A stretch of 8,154 nucleotides of DNA from Promethearchaeota archaeon (lineage in GTDB: Archaea > Asgardarchaeota > Lokiarchaeia > Sigynarchaeales > SOKP01), in NCBI GenBank assembly GCA_016839635.1, contig JAEOTV010000002.1:1-8154 (forward strand). The letters are read 5' to 3'. Position 1 is the stretch's first letter, and the number at the start of each line of letters is the position of its first letter. The position numbers were made by a program, and so were the translations under genes. The notes below the pieces were generated by a model that was given only the letters and a program-made list of their open reading frames with translations, did not search any database and was not told where the DNA came from. Below are positions 5,371-8,154 of the stretch, in pieces.

Positions 5371-6561
5371 ATGAGCGACACTTATGACTTAGTAAAACGC
5401 TATCCTTGGCTCCCCTCATTAAAAACATATTATTCTGAGATTGCTTCAAAGAATCCTTTAGATTTTCTTAATGATATCTTTTCACCTGATAAATCTACGG
5501 ATCTAAGAAATCGAGTTTTAAACTTATTTATTGATGCTTTTAATAATATAGAACAAATTTCTGCTTATGATTTTGATGAAACAAATATTTATGTCTATTT
5601 GATTCTAAGAATATTACTTTATGTTTTAAATGACAAGGTATTATCTAATAGAGTTGCTAACATTTACTCCAAAACAACTTACAATGAATTAAATAAAGAA
5701 AACGAATATAATTTATATTATATTTATAGGGATTTAGATTTGAATGTAATTTATGATAAGACCCCCACAGTATATAAAAAAATTGTTTTAAAAAGCCAAG
5801 AAGAAATCTCAAAAACAAACTTTAAGATTTCATTTATTGATTACTTAAAACTCACATCAAATTTAAAAGACGATTATAGAAAATTAGTTAATAATGCCCT
5901 CCAACATGGTTATGTGTATATTAAACCCCAAAGTCTTAACAGATTATTACAAGAAAATGTTCGAATGAAATTATTGACTCAAAATAACAAGGATTCTGAT
6001 AATTTAGAAGTATTTAAAGAAAAACTATTTGAAATAGAAGAATTTAAAGAATTATATAACTCGATTATGGCAATTTGGGAACTAAAGAAGGATGAATTTG
6101 AATATAAAGTAGATATAACATTCAAGGAAGGACAAGATACTTCAAAAATTTTCCCTCCTTGTATCAAAGAAATCCTATCAAAAGCACAAGATGGTCAGAA
6201 CTTAATACACACTGAGAGATTATTTATTTTATGGGTTTTAAATGCTCTTAAATATCCAGAGGATAAAATAATTGATGTATTTTCAACTCTCCCTGATTTT
6301 AATCGTGAAAAAACAGCATACCAAGTGAAATATGCAATTAAAAAAGGCTATACTCCTTATTCATGTAAGTCTTTGAAATCATATACTCTATGCATGGCAG
6401 CTAAATATAAAGATAATTTATGTTTAGATGGATATTTCTCAAATAAATTGCATGAACAGAGAAAAATCTCTCATCCAATGTTTTATATTCAATATAAGCA
6501 ATTTGTTGAATCCATTAAAACAACCTCAGATAAAACAAAAACAAATGATAAGAATGCCTGA
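5371..6561 (+). CDS. priL: DNA primase large subunit PriL
   Basis: This 396-residue protein is the regulatory subunit of archaeal/eukaryotic-type primase; it stabilises PriS and is needed for primer initiation. The N-terminus (RYPWLPSLKTYYSEIA, 10-25) is characteristic, followed by a helical domain. The C-terminal iron-sulfur domain is complete: Cys264 in FPPCIKEIL, Cys332 in TPYSCKSLKSY, Cys341 in TLCMAAK and Cys351 in DNLCLDG are the four expected [4Fe-4S] ligands. The segment ERLFILWVLNAL (282-293) and the closing HPMFYIQYKQF (368-378) are also typical. The last 17 residues are a hydrophilic tail that overlaps the start of priS, so the subunits are made from one transcript with coupled translation. 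This clear iron-sulfur layout distinguishes it from PriS and from unrelated helical proteins. Confidence 0.96.
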   Translation: MSDTYDLVKRYPWLPSLKTYYSEIASKNPLDFLNDIFSPDKSTDLRNRVLNLFIDAFNNIEQISAYDFDETNIYVYLILRILLYVLNDKVLSNRVANIYSKTTYNELNKENEYNLYYIYRDLDLNVIYDKTPTVYKKIVLKSQEEISKTNFKISFIDYLKLTSNLKDDYRKLVNNALQHGYVYIKPQSLNRLLQENVRMKLLTQNNKDSDNLEVFKEKLFEIEEFKELYNSIMAIWELKKDEFEYKVDITFKEGQDTSKIFPPCIKEILSKAQDGQNLIHTERLFILWVLNALKYPEDKIIDVFSTLPDFNREKTAYQVKYAIKKGYTPYSCKSLKSYTLCMAAKYKDNLCLDGYFSNKLHEQRKISHPMFYIQYKQFVESIKTTSDKTKTNDKNA

Positions 6562-7834
6562 TAACAAATATTTAAAAAGGCTTTTTCAAGCTTACTACAG
6601 AGAAAACCAATCTGATATTCCAACAATTAATCTTTTTGAAAAAAGAGAATTTGGTTTTATTCCGTGGGAGAAACAAGTAATGAATAGGCATATTGGGTTT
6701 ACTTCCTCTATTAATTTGAAAAAGTACTTTATAAATAATACTCCAAAACATGCATATTCTAGTGGTTCACTTTTTGCTCAACCAGAACATCAAGATATGC
6801 AAGAAAAAGGTTATCAAGGGTGTGATTTAATATTTGATATTGATGTAGATCACTTTTATACTCCCTGTAAGGAAGATCATGATATTTGGTATTGTAAAGA
6901 ATGTGGTCAAAAGGGAAAGGGTATGAAAGAAAAATGCCCGAAATGTGGTAAAGTAAGATTAAAAAAGTTGAGTTGGATTTGTGATGATTGTTTAGAAATC
7001 GCTAAAAATGAAATCATTAAATTAATATATAACTTTCTAATTCCCGATTTTAATATAGATATTGAAAATATGAAGATTGCTTTTTCTGGACACCGTGGAT
7101 ATCATCTAAAAGTTGAAGATGAAAATGTAAGAACATTATCTAGTGACGAACGAAGAGAAATTGTTGATTATATAACAGGAGAAAATCTTTCATTTGAAAT
7201 TTTAGGATTACAAGAAAAAGGTGGAAATATCTTCGGATTTTCAAGAGATACAATTGGTTGGCCTCAAAAAATAATTAAAGCTATTAATGATCTACTAGGT
7301 AAATCAAATATTGAAATTGAAACTATTCTATCAGATAAAAAAAAGTTTAATTTAAGTCAAAATCTCATAGAGAATTTTATAAACTTCAAAGATGATTTCC
7401 ATAAGATAATTAATAACAACAATAATAATAATTGGACGTTAGTAGGTTTTAGTCTAAATGCCTGGAATAGATTTTTAAAAAATATAATAACTAACATTGG
7501 AGTTGAAGTTGATGTTCCAGTCTCAGTCGATATCCACAGATTAATTCGATATCCCGGATCTTTGCATGGTAAGACTGGTTTTAGAGTTCAGGAAATATAT
7601 CATGATGATTTAGATAATTTTAATCCGTTAAATGAAACAATTGAAAAATTAGATCCAATTGTATTTAAGGGTGAAAAAGTAGTTACTCAAAAGATTGAAA
7701 TCATTGAACCTGATGTACCAGTTACGAAAATTAAAGGTGAAACTTATGGGCCTTATACCAAAGGAGAAAAAATCGAAGTTCCTCACTATTTTGCCATTTT
7801 TCTATTATGTAAAGGAGTAGCTAAAACTATTTAA
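6545..7834 (+). CDS. priS: DNA primase catalytic small subunit PriS
   Basis: This 429-residue protein synthesises primers with PriL. Asp98 and Asp100 in LIFDIDVDHF are the metal-binding DxD pair; Asp323 in EVDVPVSVD is the probable third catalytic Asp, just before RLIRYPGSLHGKTG, which holds the conserved nucleotide-contacting His341. SGHRGYH (181-187) is another active-site motif. The zinc knob is enlarged: Cys108 and His112, then Cys117, Cys120, Cys131, Cys134, then Cys146 and Cys149 in WICDDCLEIAK. The middle four look like an inserted zinc ribbon. A run of seven Asn (290-296) marks a likely surface loop. The frame stays open upstream to 6428 inside priL, but that extra 39 residues lacks family character. 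I chose the ATG at 6545 (17-bp overlap with priL); the ATG at 6554 (8-bp overlap) is equally plausible. No ribosome-binding sequence separates them. Confidence 0.95.
   Translation: MIRMPDNKYLKRLFQAYYRENQSDIPTINLFEKREFGFIPWEKQVMNRHIGFTSSINLKKYFINNTPKHAYSSGSLFAQPEHQDMQEKGYQGCDLIFDIDVDHFYTPCKEDHDIWYCKECGQKGKGMKEKCPKCGKVRLKKLSWICDDCLEIAKNEIIKLIYNFLIPDFNIDIENMKIAFSGHRGYHLKVEDENVRTLSSDERREIVDYITGENLSFEILGLQEKGGNIFGFSRDTIGWPQKIIKAINDLLGKSNIEIETILSDKKKFNLSQNLIENFINFKDDFHKIINNNNNNNWTLVGFSLNAWNRFLKNIITNIGVEVDVPVSVDIHRLIRYPGSLHGKTGFRVQEIYHDDLDNFNPLNETIEKLDPIVFKGEKVVTQKIEIIEPDVPVTKIKGETYGPYTKGEKIEVPHYFAIFLLCKGVAKTI
7412..7432 (+). repeat. Asparagine-codon repeat within priS
   Basis: Seven consecutive Asn codons (mostly AAT, two AAC) form a short trinucleotide repeat in frame. 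It lies in a region between the inserted helices and the EVDVPVSVD catalytic segment, and probably codes for a flexible loop. Trinucleotide slippage could vary its length between strains. Confidence 0.7.
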
Positions 7835-7894
7835 GTTAAAAAATTTATACTTAGAACACCTTCTTATTATATTAAACTGAAAAATTCGATATTT

Positions 7895-8154
7895 ATGGAT
7901 TTAACAAAAGAATATGAAAAACTTTACCAACATTGGCTCAAAGAATTTCAGAATACAGATTTAATTGTACTAAATCAAGAAGAATTCAATGAATACAAAA
8001 AGATTTTGGATTTTATCAATAACTATCACGAAGAAAACAAGGATGAATTAAAGGATCAAATATTAAAATCCTACAAAGAAAATCTAAATTATCTATTTAA
8101 TGATTTTTTGAAGATTAGAGAAATTAAAATAATAAACTCAGCATTAACTCTTAA
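7895..8154 (+). CDS. GINS complex subunit (Gins51/GINS15 type), N-terminal part
   Basis: An ATG at 7895 opens a frame that is still open at the window edge, giving 86 complete codons. The sequence MDLTKEYEKLYQHWLKEFQ, the T-x-L-x2-L-x-EEF segment and the following helices ending in NYLFNDFLKIREIKIINSAL match the helical A domain of archaeal Gins51/GINS15, in which a helix ending in DLL-x2-R-x2-KI-x3-A is typical. GINS with MCM forms the replicative helicase and contacts primase. Only the N-terminal domain is visible; the small B domain expected downstream would confirm the type. The gene starts 60 bp after priS, with TTTATACTTA about 45 bp upstream as a possible separate promoter, although read-through from priS is likely. 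The order pcna-priL-priS-GINS supports the call. Confidence 0.8.
   Translation, partial: MDLTKEYEKLYQHWLKEFQNTDLIVLNQEEFNEYKKILDFINNYHEENKDELKDQILKSYKENLNYLFNDFLKIREIKIINSALTL

Noticed and set aside
5979..6167. 62-codon minus-strand frame
   Set aside because: It is antisense to priL and has no recognisable features.
6428..6544. 39-residue N-terminal extension of PriS
   Set aside because: It lies wholly within the priL coding region in another frame, encodes no PriS-like sequence, and two better-placed ATGs follow.
1..8154. CRISPR array, tRNA, rRNA, insertion sequence or defence system
   Set aside because: No regularly spaced direct repeats, cloverleaf sequence, transposase or defence-type domains were seen on either strand.

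Overview
The window is archaeal chromosomal DNA, very A+T-rich (roughly 70-75% by eye), with the information-processing genes of an archaeon: transcript-cleavage factor TFS, the sliding clamp PCNA, both primase subunits (PriL, PriS) and the N-terminal part of a GINS subunit. The style of the secreted NosD-like beta-helix protein at the left edge, the A+T bias and the gene order suggest an Asgard archaeon (Lokiarchaeia-like). That lineage call is inference from family resemblance and was not tested by search.

Layout. 1-740 (minus): a secreted parallel beta-helix protein whose C-terminus lies outside the window. 833-2703 (minus): a two-gene operon in which a radical SAM protein of the spore-photoproduct-lyase-like family (COG1533) overlaps by 4 bp an AlkD-type HEAT-repeat DNA glycosylase homologue. 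2704-3017: a 314-bp gap with three inverted repeats, one of them a likely terminator for TFS. 3018-3356 (minus): TFS. 3520-3876 (plus): a small VOC/glyoxalase-fold protein. 3903-4229 (minus): a 108-residue single OB-fold protein. 4411-8154 (plus): pcna, priL, priS and a GINS subunit running off the right edge; priL and priS overlap.

The right half is a replication neighbourhood. PCNA tethers polymerase and other factors, PriSL makes primers, and GINS joins MCM in the replicative helicase; the OB-fold protein sits divergently from pcna and may bind nucleic acid in the same process. TFS rescues backtracked RNA polymerase. The left operon looks like DNA-damage repair, based on paired families rather than on a demonstrated activity.

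Start sites lack clear Shine-Dalgarno sequences, and several genes have TATA-like boxes about 20-45 bp upstream, which fits leaderless or short-leader archaeal mRNAs. I see no CRISPR array, tRNA, rRNA or insertion sequence. The content is mostly well-known families. The least explained parts are the radical SAM-AlkD pairing, the zinc-ribbon insertion in PriS, the OB-fold protein, and the inverted repeats between genes.
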